A stretch of DNA of 57,717 nt from Victivallales bacterium (lineage in GTDB: Bacteria > Verrucomicrobiota > Lentisphaeria > Oligosphaerales > Oligosphaeraceae), in the NCBI GenBank assembly GCA_017554445.1, contig JAFZIJ010000204.1, forward strand, positions 1-57,717. Reading direction: 5' to 3'. The notes beneath the pieces are model-generated. The model was not told the DNA's origin. It saw only the letters and a program-made list of their open reading frames with translations, and ran no database searches. Shown here piece after piece: positions 16,962-25,660 of this stretch. The translations under genes and the position numbers were made by a program. Numbering within the stretch: position 1 is the first letter of the stretch; each line of letters begins with the position of its first letter.

Positions 16962-18215
16962 TCAGAGTTCAAGGCTATCGGGATTCATGAGAAAATCCAG
17001 AATGTTCATGATGACATGACCGTCGTTGTTCCTCCACAGCAGGCCGCTGTCACCGACAACGACAATCTTCTTAAATGAATCGTCGATGTGCCGTAGCGGG
17101 CGGTTTTCCTGTTCGATTTTGTCATCGTCAGCCATTGTAAACGCAGACTGGACATAGAATCTCTTGCTTCCCTGATTGGCCACGAAATCAACCTCCAACC
17201 TTTGCCTGGCGTATTTGCCGTCCTCCTGTTTGGCCTGAATCGGGACGATTCCCACGTCAACGCTGTATCCACGCAGGCGCAGTTCGTTGTAGATGATGTT
17301 CTCCATCAGGTGGTTCTCCTCCATCTGCCTGAAATTCAGGCAGGCGTTCCGAAGGCCGATGTCTTCGAAATAGTATTTTGAAGGAGAATCGATGTAACGC
17401 TTTCCCTTGATATCGTAGCGTCTGGCGTTATGCAGGAGGAAGGCGTTCTCAAAATATCCGCCGTATGTGGAGATTGTGTTTGCTGAAAGGGATAGTTGCT
17501 TTACGGACTTGAATGTGTCCGCTAGCTTTCGCGGACTGCATAGGGAGCCAACGGACGACGCCCAGACGCAAAGAAGCTCATGCAGTTCTTCGGAATGGTT
17601 GATTTTGTTATGCTCCAGTATGTCTTTCAGATAGACCTCCTGAAGAAGACGCCGAAGGTATTCGGCCTTCGCCTCATGAGTCGGCATGATTGCCGTCAAC
17701 GGCAATCCGCCGTATGTCAGATACTGGCGCCATGCCTCGCGTTTATCGCCACCTGTCGCCGTCAGGTATTCGCTAAATGAAAGAGGGAACAGATGGACTT
17801 CATCGCCGCGTCCCCTGAATTCCGTGATGACATCCGTGGAGAGGAACTTTGAATTGCTTCCCGTCACATAGACGTCCAGATTTTCGCGATGGAGAAAACT
17901 GTTCAGAACTCCTTCGAAATCATCGACATATTGGATTTCATCCAGCAGGACGTAGTGCATCTCCCCGTCTTTTACTTTGGCGTAAACATGCTCCAGCAAG
18001 GCATCTGGATTTCGCAGAGGCGTGTTCAGCCGATCGTCCAACGCAATTTCAATGATATGGTCTGCCCTGACACCCGATTCCAGAAGATGCCTGCGGAACA
18101 GTTTGAAGAGCAGATACGATTTCCCGCATCGACGAATGCCCGTCACGATTTTTATCATTGTATTATGCATTCGGTTGATGAGTTTTTGGAGATAGATGTC
18201 TCGTGCGAATTCCAT
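16962..18215 (-). CDS. AAA_14 ATPase with DUF4143 domain (copy 2)
   Basis: 417 residues. Walker A GIRRCGKS (26-33), Walker B HYVLLDEIQYV (about 90-100), a GSNS sensor-like motif after the second strand, and a C-terminal DUF4143 region (RLEVDFVANQG near residue 345 is the nuclease-like D-x-V strand). It is only distantly similar to copy 1, so this is not a recent duplication, yet both occupy the same accessory zone in the same orientation, and both carry a repeat array directly upstream. Function unknown; ATP-dependent action on DNA or on an unknown partner is inferred. Confidence 0.88.
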   Translation of the reverse strand: MEFARDIYLQKLINRMHNTMIKIVTGIRRCGKSYLLFKLFRRHLLESGVRADHIIEIALDDRLNTPLRNPDALLEHVYAKVKDGEMHYVLLDEIQYVDDFEGVLNSFLHRENLDVYVTGSNSKFLSTDVITEFRGRGDEVHLFPLSFSEYLTATGGDKREAWRQYLTYGGLPLTAIMPTHEAKAEYLRRLLQEVYLKDILEHNKINHSEELHELLCVWASSVGSLCSPRKLADTFKSVKQLSLSANTISTYGGYFENAFLLHNARRYDIKGKRYIDSPSKYYFEDIGLRNACLNFRQMEENHLMENIIYNELRLRGYSVDVGIVPIQAKQEDGKYARQRLEVDFVANQGSKRFYVQSAFTMADDDKIEQENRPLRHIDDSFKKIVVVGDSGLLWRNNDGHVIMNILDFLMNPDSLEL

Positions 18216-18236
18216 TGGAAAGCCTTTTTTATTTTG

Positions 18237-18348
18237 AGCATTTTTGCTTTCTCAAGCATTTTTGCTCAAAATATAGTGCATTCAAGTAACAATTCAAGGC
18301 ATAAAGCGCATGATTTTAAGCATTCCTATGATTTCAAGCAAAATTGCT
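18237..18348 (-). repeat. AGCA-N4-TGCT dyads upstream of ATPase copy 2
   Basis: Three copies of an AGCA-N4-TGCT dyad lie at 18237-18248, 18255-18266 (both AGCATTTTTGCT, 18 bases apart) and 18337-18348 (AGCAAAATTGCT). TTCAAG repeats surround them. The first two directly precede the start of the ATPase gene, so they may be operator sites. The sequence differs fully from the array of copy 1. Confidence 0.65.
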
Positions 18349-18369
18349 CAATTTCAAGCTTGTCCTGCA

Positions 18370-18413
18370 TTTCTGGTCAGAGGATGCCATTCGGAATGCG
18401 ATCAGTGTTATGG
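18370..18413 (+). pseudogene. Decayed fragment of an ADP-ribosylglycohydrolase gene
   Basis: TGCATTTCTGG followed by GAGGATGCCATTCGGAATG and CGATCAGTGTTATGG matches 14330-14390 of the intact gene (GCATTTCTGG, then GAGGACGCCATTCGGAACG, CGATCAGCGTTGG), with about 13 bases lost between the two blocks. It codes EDAIRNAISV, the helix before the GGDSDT motif; the metal motif itself is gone. It lies next to the upstream repeats of ATPase copy 2. Confidence 0.75.
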
Positions 18414-18447
18414 CTCATGTCCAAGAATACCCTGAAATAATATTTTT

Positions 18448-18725
18448 AACGCAGAGACACAGAGGCACAGAGACACAAAATATTTTTAACACAGAGGCGC
18501 AGAGACACAGAGGTGTATTTTAACACGGAGGCGCAGAGACACAGAGGTGTATTTAAACACGGAGGCGCAGGGACACAGAGGTGTATTTAAACACGGAGGC
18601 GCAGGGACACAGAGGTGTATTTAAACACGGAGGCGCAGAGACACAGAGGTGTATTTAAACACGGAGGCGCAGGGACACAGAGGTGTATTTTAACGCAGAG
18701 GCGCAGAGACACAGAGGCGCAGAGG
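18448..18725. repeat. 34-bp tandem repeat array, about seven units
   Basis: GGAGGCGCAG recurs at 18527, 18561, 18595, 18629 and 18663, exactly 34 bases apart, each followed by ACACAGAGGTGTATTTAA. Degenerate units without full GTGTATT spacers flank the array on both sides. Units are contiguous with no unique spacers, so it is a minisatellite, not a CRISPR. It fills the gap before the DUF4432 gene. Confidence 0.9.
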
Positions 18726-18793
18726 TGATACTGGAAAAGAGTTTAGAATTCGCTTTGCTGGGATGAATAATTCGCTTTTGACGAAAACGGCGC

Positions 18794-18799
18794 TATAAT
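18794..18799 (+). promoter_or_regulatory. TATAAT -10 box before the DUF4432 gene
   Basis: A perfect TATAAT lies 51 bases before the chosen start, with TTCGCT (18771-18776) 17 bases upstream as a weak -35. A TTGACG at 18778 is too close to serve. Confidence 0.5.
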
Positions 18800-18850
18800 A
18801 TGATAATTTCAGTTAAAGTGTCGTTTTTCTTTACCATAAGGAATAATACC

Positions 18851-20059
18851 ATGAGCGAAAATCTGTCTTGGGTGTTGACGGATGTGGAAAACCGCATCTA
18901 TGTCGAAGATTTTTCAGTGAATCCATCCGTGTTGGGGCCGCGTGCGGCGGCGGGATGCGGCGGCGGCTGGTCGATCACGAAGACGCGTCTGAAAGGCGGC
19001 GTGTCGGACGGCGTCGATGTCATTGATGTGAACAATGGCCGTCTGTCGTTCACGGTTATTCCGACGCGTGGCATGGGCTTCTGGCATGGCAGTTGCGACG
19101 GCAATTTTATCGGTTGGGATTCGCCCGCGCGTTTTCCTGTCCATCCGAACCAGATCAATATTCTGGAGCAGGGCGGTCTGGGCTGGCTGAAAGGCTTCAA
19201 CGAATGCGTCGTCCGCTGTGGCTGCAATTCCAATGGCGCGCCTGGCATCGACCGCGTTCGCGACAACAACGGCAACATCGCGGAAGTCATGCTGACGCTG
19301 CATGGCAAAATCGCCTTGACGCCCGCCTGCTATGTGAAGATTGAAATCATTCCGGGCGATCCTGCGGAAATCGTCATCACGGGTGTGATGGAGGAATCGC
19401 GTTGCTTCTGCCCGCAGTACAGATTGACGACGCGCTATTCCACGTTCGTCGGCAGCAACAAGCTGTCGTTCAAAGATCAAGTGCTGAATTTCGCGGACAG
19501 CCCGACGGAATTCATGATGCTGTATCACTGCAACTTTGGTTCGCCGTATCTGGAAGGCGGTTCGACGATGGTCGCTCCCGTACTCGAAATCGCTCCACGC
19601 GACGCGCGGGCGGCGGAGGACATGGACACATGGCCGTCGTATCGCGCTCCAGAGGCGGGTTACGTCGAACAGTGCTATTTCGTCGATATGGGAGCGCGTG
19701 CCGACGGCACGACGCTGGCCATGCTGCGCAATGCGGCGGGAGATAAAGGAACGATCGTCCGCTGGAATAAGAACCAGTTGCCGTGCTTCAGCCAATGGAA
19801 GCATACGACAGGCCTGAACGAAGGCTATGTGACGGGGCTGGAGCCCGCTACTAACTATCCTAACCAGAAGGTCTTCGAACGCGAACGCGGCCGCGTGGTC
19901 ACGTTGCAGGCGGGACAGACCTACACGATCGACATGGGATTGGAATTCGTTTCCGACAAGGCAGGCGTCGCCGCCATCGAATCGGAAGTGAAAGACGTTC
20001 TCGGCGGCCGCGCCACGAAAGTGGATCCGCAGCCCGTCGCGAAGTGGAGCGCGATCTAA
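18851..20059 (+). CDS. DUF4432 family aldose 1-epimerase-like protein
   Basis: 402 residues. The sequence matches the DUF4432 branch of the galactose mutarotase superfamily: GGGWSITKTRLKGGVSDGV and IPTRGMGFWHG near the N-terminus, LTLHGKI in the middle and MMLYHCNFGSPYL with a catalytic-type histidine. Such proteins have a beta-sandwich that binds a sugar. No signal peptide is seen, so it is cytosolic. The frame opens at 18800, but AAGGA eight bases before the ATG at 18851 and family length favour the latter. A transporter gene follows after 18 bases, so the two may take up and isomerise the same sugar, which cannot be named. Confidence 0.85.
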   Translation: MSENLSWVLTDVENRIYVEDFSVNPSVLGPRAAAGCGGGWSITKTRLKGGVSDGVDVIDVNNGRLSFTVIPTRGMGFWHGSCDGNFIGWDSPARFPVHPNQINILEQGGLGWLKGFNECVVRCGCNSNGAPGIDRVRDNNGNIAEVMLTLHGKIALTPACYVKIEIIPGDPAEIVITGVMEESRCFCPQYRLTTRYSTFVGSNKLSFKDQVLNFADSPTEFMMLYHCNFGSPYLEGGSTMVAPVLEIAPRDARAAEDMDTWPSYRAPEAGYVEQCYFVDMGARADGTTLAMLRNAAGDKGTIVRWNKNQLPCFSQWKHTTGLNEGYVTGLEPATNYPNQKVFERERGRVVTLQAGQTYTIDMGLEFVSDKAGVAAIESEVKDVLGGRATKVDPQPVAKWSAI

Positions 20060-20077
20060 GCGTCGTCTGGCGGGAAC

Positions 20078-21277
20078 ATGTCTGAGACTGACAGCAGACC
20101 ATTTCCGCCGGGGGTGCGGTGGCGTTTCTTCGTCATCTACATCTCGCTGTTCGCGCCGTACGCCATTATCACGCCGTACTTTCAGCAACTGCTGAAATAT
20201 CTGAATTACAACGATATCCAAATTGGAGCAATTCAGGGGGCGCTGGAACTGATGGCGGTGGCGGCGCCGATTCTGTGGGGCGTGTTGGCGGACCGCCTGT
20301 CCGCCCCGCGCGGCGTGTTGGCTTTTACGGTCATCCTGTCGCTGCCGATGTTCTTCCTGTTCAGCTTTGTCAACGGCGGACTGGCGGGCATGGTGGTCGC
20401 CGTCCTGTTCGGATTGTTCTACAAGCCGAACATACCGCTGACGGACGGGATGACGTTCCGCTACATCCGCACGAAAGGCGGCGACTACGGAAAGATCCGC
20501 ATCGGCGGGACGGTGGGGTACATCAGCTTCATCGTCGTCTTCGACGCCATCTGCTGGCTGACAGGCGGCGTGACGGTACGCAAGCTGATCGTGGAGTTCA
20601 GCGTCGCCGTCGCGATGCAACTGGCGAGTCTGCTGTTGGTGCCGCAGTTCATCGAAACGTCCGCCGCGTCGAAAAACGCGACGGAGAAGGCGATGACGGA
20701 CGACGACCGGAGCGGTTTTCTGAAGCTGTTCCTGCGGCCGACGTTTCTGGTCTTCATGCTGGCGGCGTTTCTGGGGCGTTTCTCGATGATGAGCTATTAC
20801 AGCTTCTTTTCGAGATACTTGGATGACGTCTATGGCGTGAAGGAGGTTGGCTGGATATGGGCGCTTGGTTCGCTCTGTGAAATACCGCTGATATTTTTCA
20901 GCAAGCGGATCATCGACAAAATAGGTTTGAAGAGCTTCTTCGCGTTGGGGCTGCTAGGCTGCGTGTTGCGGCTGGCGGGTTTCAGCGTGGAAAGCAACAT
21001 CTGGGTGGTGCTGTGCCTCCAGCCGTTGCACTGCCTGACGTTCGGAGCATACCATTGCTCGACCGTCACCTACGTCAGCCGGATGTTTCCTGCAAAGCTC
21101 CAGGGAGGTGCACAGGGAATCTTTTCGGCGATCACCGTCGGATTGGGAGGACTCGTCGGCAGCGCCGTCGGCGGCGTGGTGCTGGATGCGTTCAACTACA
21201 CGGTTCTTTACACGGCCTTTTCGGGCGTGGCTCTTTTAGGGTTGGTTATTTGTCTGCTGTTTGTACCTAAACAGTGA
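20078..21277 (+). CDS. MFS transporter (sugar/nucleoside-type)
   Basis: 399 residues with about 12 hydrophobic segments and the MFS loop WGVLADRLSAPRG (about 66-78). The pattern of FQQLLKYLNYNDIQIGAI at the first loop and a second half with ALGSLCEIPLIFFSKRIIDKIG resembles the MFS_1-like/NupG-type group that imports sugars or nucleosides by proton symport. It directly follows the DUF4432 gene. The ribosome site (GGCGGGAAC) is weak. Confidence 0.88.
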   Translation: MSETDSRPFPPGVRWRFFVIYISLFAPYAIITPYFQQLLKYLNYNDIQIGAIQGALELMAVAAPILWGVLADRLSAPRGVLAFTVILSLPMFFLFSFVNGGLAGMVVAVLFGLFYKPNIPLTDGMTFRYIRTKGGDYGKIRIGGTVGYISFIVVFDAICWLTGGVTVRKLIVEFSVAVAMQLASLLLVPQFIETSAASKNATEKAMTDDDRSGFLKLFLRPTFLVFMLAAFLGRFSMMSYYSFFSRYLDDVYGVKEVGWIWALGSLCEIPLIFFSKRIIDKIGLKSFFALGLLGCVLRLAGFSVESNIWVVLCLQPLHCLTFGAYHCSTVTYVSRMFPAKLQGGAQGIFSAITVGLGGLVGSAVGGVVLDAFNYTVLYTAFSGVALLGLVICLLFVPKQ

Positions 21278-21304
21278 GTATTTTAGAAGATAAAGGAGAA
21301 TGGA

Positions 21305-21997
21305 ATGAACAAATTGGTAGCCTTGCTTTGTCTGATTGGAATGTTCGCGACAGCCCAGACGACGACCCGCCGCTGGGTTGACACGTATGTGTTTTCCGGA
21401 ACTGGTTCGGCCCAGACGGCCCCCATGCGCTTTTGGGATACGAAATGGCGTGTCGTGTTCAAACCCGTCGGTTCTGCGCCCTTCGAGCTTTACCTGTTGA
21501 ATCTGAACACGCATGAGCAGCTGAAGGTGACGAACCAGAAGAGCGGTAAGCTGAAGAACGGCCAGACAGGCGGTTCCGGAGCGATATCGGCGGCGAGCCT
21601 CATTGTGAACGGCGGTGAGAATGGCTGGCGTGTGACAATCCAGCAGTATCTGGATCGTGTGGAGGAGTGGGAGTTCGTCCAACAGAAAGACTGGAAGAGC
21701 CGTCTGAATCCGCTGGGCAGCTGGTCTGGCGAGCAGGGTGACCATGAATTCATGTTTACCTTGCCGGCGGGCTGTGGACGTGTGCGCACTGTTCAGCAGG
21801 GCGGCGGCTATGTCCGTATCGACATCATCGATCCTGATGGCAAGACACTTATCCATTCCGTTTCAACAAAGCCCGGCGAACAGGAGACATGGCTGTACGA
21901 ACCGAAGACATACAACGTGAAAGTCAGCGCTATTCAGGCTAATTGGAATCTGCATATCGAAACGTTGGATGATTTCAAAGCCGGGGAGCGGAAATGA
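21305..21997 (+). CDS. Secreted protein of unknown function
   Basis: 230 residues. A signal peptide is clear (KLVALLCLIGMFATAQT), so the protein should be periplasmic or outer-surface. The rest is beta-rich with a regular Trp/Gly pattern and no domain I recognise; no lipobox cysteine is seen. AAGGAG precedes the ATG and the last codon overlaps the next gene by ATGA, so the two are co-translated. Confidence 0.75.
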   Translation: MNKLVALLCLIGMFATAQTTTRRWVDTYVFSGTGSAQTAPMRFWDTKWRVVFKPVGSAPFELYLLNLNTHEQLKVTNQKSGKLKNGQTGGSGAISAASLIVNGGENGWRVTIQQYLDRVEEWEFVQQKDWKSRLNPLGSWSGEQGDHEFMFTLPAGCGRVRTVQQGGGYVRIDIIDPDGKTLIHSVSTKPGEQETWLYEPKTYNVKVSAIQANWNLHIETLDDFKAGERK

Positions 21998-22614
21998 GCG
22001 GGAATCCTCCGAAAGTGCGGCATGTCCAAACGCTTGTGGAGATGAACCACTGCGTCGGGACGGCGCGGCGTGACGCGGCGTTCGACAATCTAGAGGAATA
22101 TTGCGAGGCGAAGCTGATGTCCGCGCGTGTCAGACAACGCAAACATGCGTATTCCTACTGCCTGTATCTGGTGAACGAAGCATTGACGGCTGCGGAACAT
22201 TCTGCCTTGATAGAGGAAAAGCAGGGAATGCTGGATCGGCCGGCGACGCATTTTCTCAAACTGCTGCAGGACATGGCGAGCACGATGGAAGCTCTTGCGA
22301 ACCATGTCATGATGGTGGAGCAGGAAGCTGAATTACTGCATGAGGCTCTTGGCGACAATGTCCACAAGCTGCTTTCCGAGTCCTGTGATCAGTTTGTGAA
22401 GACTGAGGCGGCGGCAGCGAGATCGTTCATCAGCATGCTGTCAGTTGGCAAAGAGTTGCTGAAAGTAAGCACGCAACGCCATCGCGAACATTTTTCAGAG
22501 GATGACGAACGGCGTTACAACCTGTGCTATCAGGAATACAAACGCCATTATGCGGAGATGCTGCAGAAACGCCGCCGTGAAAACGCGGCGGCTGAAAGCC
22601 ATCTGGAGAGCTAA
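21994..22614 (+). CDS. Helical cytosolic protein of unknown function
   Basis: 206 residues, strongly helical and rich in Glu, Ala, Arg and Met, with probable coiled-coil stretches at about 75-125 and 140-200. No signal peptide or TM segment. It overlaps the preceding secreted-protein gene by four bases (ATGA), so a linked function is likely, but I recognise no family. Confidence 0.7.
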   Translation: MSGNPPKVRHVQTLVEMNHCVGTARRDAAFDNLEEYCEAKLMSARVRQRKHAYSYCLYLVNEALTAAEHSALIEEKQGMLDRPATHFLKLLQDMASTMEALANHVMMVEQEAELLHEALGDNVHKLLSESCDQFVKTEAAAARSFISMLSVGKELLKVSTQRHREHFSEDDERRYNLCYQEYKRHYAEMLQKRRRENAAAESHLES

Positions 22615-22639
22615 AAGCCTAAAGCCTAAAGCTTAAAGC
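22614..22639. repeat. Short AAAGCCT heptamer run
   Basis: AAAGCCTAAAGCCTAAAGCTTAAAGC directly follows the stop codon. Its 7-bp units resemble other simple intergenic repeats of this window in style but not in sequence. Confidence 0.6.
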
Positions 22640-22787
22640 AAAAAACGTTGCCGGGGCGACGAGCTCAAGAAGGCTTGGGTATGGATAATGAATTCTGAAT
22701 GCTGAAACTGTAACGGCCGCAGGCTGCTCGGCGGTTTCATGACGTTTCGCGCGGAGTTTTGTTTGCGAAACGCAAAGATGACAGTAA

Positions 22788-22819
22788 AAGGGGCTGCCGT
22801 AAAAATGCGGTAGCCCCTT
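22788..22819 (-). terminator. Intrinsic terminator of the SUMF1 gene
   Basis: AAGGGGCTGCCG (22788-22799) pairs with CGGTAGCCCCTT (22808-22819) around an eight-base loop with one mismatched position; on the minus strand the stem is followed by TTTT. It lies 26 bases after the SUMF1-gene stop. Confidence 0.8.
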
Positions 22820-22845
22820 GAGTTTTGTTTGGTGCAGGTATCTTG

Positions 22846-23799
<954 letters not shown>

Positions 23800-23914
23800 G
23801 GTCGATATGAAAGAAAATAGCTGATTGTCGTTTGGAAAACAGGACAAATGTAATTTTGCGTATAAATTTATGATGTCAACTAAAGCGCATGAAAAAATCA
23901 TGCATCAGATACCA

Positions 23915-23924
23915 TATATTATAA
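23915..23924 (+). promoter_or_regulatory. Probable -10 region of nadA
   Basis: TATATTATAA 12 bases before the start codon region, identical to boxes before the kinase and DUF177 genes. The short distance implies a leader of only a few bases. Confidence 0.5.
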
Positions 23925-23936
23925 CGGAAAAGAACC

Positions 23937-24842
23937 ATGAAAGATTTGCTGACAGACATAAATCGTTTGCGGAAAGAGCGCAAGGCTGTGATTTTGGCGC
24001 ATACATACCAGCCTGCGGAGATACAGGAACTGGCGGACTATGTCGGCGATTCCTATGGGCTGAGCGTCAAGGCGAGCCAGCTGAAGGACGCGGATGTGAT
24101 CGTGTTCTGCGGCGTGTCGTTCATGGCGGAGACGGCGGCGATTTTGAATCCGAACAAGACTGTTCTCATGCCGGAGCCGTCGGCGGGCTGCCCGATGGCG
24201 GATACGATTACGGCGGAGCAATTGCGCGCCTTCAAGGCGAAACATCCTGGTGCCCCTGTTGTCTGCTATGTGAATTCGACGGCGGAAGTGAAGGCGGAAA
24301 GCGACATCTGCTGTACATCCTCCAACGCGCTGAAAGTCGTGAAGTCTCTTGGCGACGTGCCGGAAATCTTATTCGTTCCAGATCAGTATCTTGGACATTT
24401 CGTTGAACAGCAGCTCGGACGCAAGTTGATCTGCTGGAACGGTGGTTGCCCTGTTCATCATCATTTGACGGCGGACATTATCCGCGACATGAAAACAAAA
24501 TATCCAGGCTATAAAGTCATGGTCCATCCGGAGACGACGCCGGAAGCGCAGGCGGAGGCAGATCATATTCTGGCAACTGGCCCCATGATCGAACTTGTGC
24601 GCAACTCAAACGACCAGAAGTACTTGGTCGGCACGGAGGAAGGTATTCTGCACGCTTTGAAAGGAGCGGCGCCGCAGAAAAGCTATGTCCATGTGTCGCC
24701 GTTGCTCGTCTGTGAAGACATGAAGAAGACGACGCTTGAAAAAGTGAAGCGCAGTCTGGAGACGATGCAGACGGTTGTGAAAGTCCCGGAGGACATTGCG
24801 GCCAAGGCGCGAAAATCCATCGAGGCGATGTTGAAATTGTGA
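23937..24842 (+). CDS. nadA: Quinolinate synthase
   Basis: 301 residues. Condenses iminoaspartate with dihydroxyacetone phosphate to quinolinate in de novo NAD synthesis, using a 4Fe-4S cluster. The three cluster cysteines are visible: C85 in SAGCPMAD, C171 in NGGCPVHH and C259 in VCEDMKKTTLEKV. LAHTYQPAEIQELADYVGDS is the family N-terminal motif. No nadB or nadC lies next to it. It is a stand-alone gene with its own promoter-like box. Confidence 0.96.
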   Translation: MKDLLTDINRLRKERKAVILAHTYQPAEIQELADYVGDSYGLSVKASQLKDADVIVFCGVSFMAETAAILNPNKTVLMPEPSAGCPMADTITAEQLRAFKAKHPGAPVVCYVNSTAEVKAESDICCTSSNALKVVKSLGDVPEILFVPDQYLGHFVEQQLGRKLICWNGGCPVHHHLTADIIRDMKTKYPGYKVMVHPETTPEAQAEADHILATGPMIELVRNSNDQKYLVGTEEGILHALKGAAPQKSYVHVSPLLVCEDMKKTTLEKVKRSLETMQTVVKVPEDIAAKARKSIEAMLKL

Positions 24843-24951
24843 TTTGCGGAGATGGCTCGCCTTCGTGTTGGTGTGGCGGAGGCATCTCGCCTTCGCAGAA
24901 GATTGCCTGGGCAATCCACGCCCGACGGCGGGGACGCCGCCGGTACACCGA

Positions 24952-25527
24952 CTATTCGCAGGAGACGGTTTCAAAAATATCGCGCAGCAGTTCTTCGCCT
25001 TTCGGCGTGTTGTAATGCGCATAGACAAAGCCAATGCTTGCGTCTGTCATGTGGAAGAGGCCTTCCACGTAGGTGTTGGCTTTGGCGTCGCCGTCTTTGA
25101 AAATAGCCGTGCCAGTAAGGTAGTTCACGGTTTTTCTGCCCTGTTGCCGTTGGTTGAGTTTGAATTCGGCCTTTTCGATGTTGGGATTGTTCTGAATCCC
25201 TTGACGCACATATTCGATGGTGCTTCCCAACGCGGCGGCGGGCTTTTCCTGTCCCGTAAGCTTGACTGCGCCGATGACGAGCGCGATATCTTCATTCTGC
25301 ATCGTCCATTGCGAAAAGCCAGGGACTTTCGTATCCGCTACGGCGACAGGCGGTTGCGGAAGTTTCATTGCGAGAGCGGCCTGCGGAAAGTCATAAGTTT
25401 TCCATGAGGACAGATTGGATCCGATACTCAAAAGGCCGATGACGACGGCCAGAATAATGGCAGCGCCGATGACGGCTTGTTTGGGATTCTTGTTGCAGAA
25501 TGTCTTGATGGAATCGAATGCTTGCAT
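24952..25527 (-). CDS. Membrane-anchored protein of unknown function
   Basis: 191 residues. One N-terminal TM segment (AVIGAAIILAVVIGLLSIG, about 18-37) leaves about 150 residues outside the cytoplasm. That part has alternating beta and helix and contains no motif I recognise. It lies downstream of pckG on the same strand but a strong hairpin (25596-25629) separates them. Confidence 0.7.
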   Translation of the reverse strand: MQAFDSIKTFCNKNPKQAVIGAAIILAVVIGLLSIGSNLSSWKTYDFPQAALAMKLPQPPVAVADTKVPGFSQWTMQNEDIALVIGAVKLTGQEKPAAALGSTIEYVRQGIQNNPNIEKAEFKLNQRQQGRKTVNYLTGTAIFKDGDAKANTYVEGLFHMTDASIGFVYAHYNTPKGEELLRDIFETVSCE

Positions 25528-25545
25528 ATTAATCGCTTCGCGATT

Positions 25546-25580
25546 GCCTATGGCCTATTGCCTATGGCTTATGGATTATG
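25546..25580. repeat. Dispersed GGCTTATGG-type repeat, copy 2
   Basis: Runs of CCTATGG/CCTATTG followed by ATGGCTTATGGATTATG, the counterpart of 16394-16429. Confidence 0.5.
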
Positions 25581-25595
25581 GTTAGTAGTTAAAGA

Positions 25596-25629
25596 ACGGG
25601 ACGGCGGCGTTTGGCGGCCGCCGTCCCGT
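25596..25629 (-). terminator. Strong hairpin after pckG
   Basis: ACGGGACGGCGGC (25596-25608) and GCCGCCGTCCCGT (25617-25629) form a perfect 13-bp stem with an eight-base loop. It follows the pckG stop by about 30 bases. There is no long T-run, so it may act as an RNA 3' end protector as well as a terminator. Confidence 0.65.
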
Positions 25630-25660
25630 CTGTGGAGATTATCCGAACAATCAGGCTGGC

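Noticed and set aside
18448..18725. CRISPR array
   Set aside because: Units are contiguous identical 34-mers without unique spacers and no cas gene is present.
18914..20620. Minus-strand open frame of 568 codons
   Set aside because: It is the complement of the DUF4432 and MFS genes and rich in Arg/His/Asp typical of antisense shadows.
21236..21856. Minus-strand frame of 206 codons
   Set aside because: It is antisense to the secreted-protein gene, which has a signal peptide and good ribosome site.
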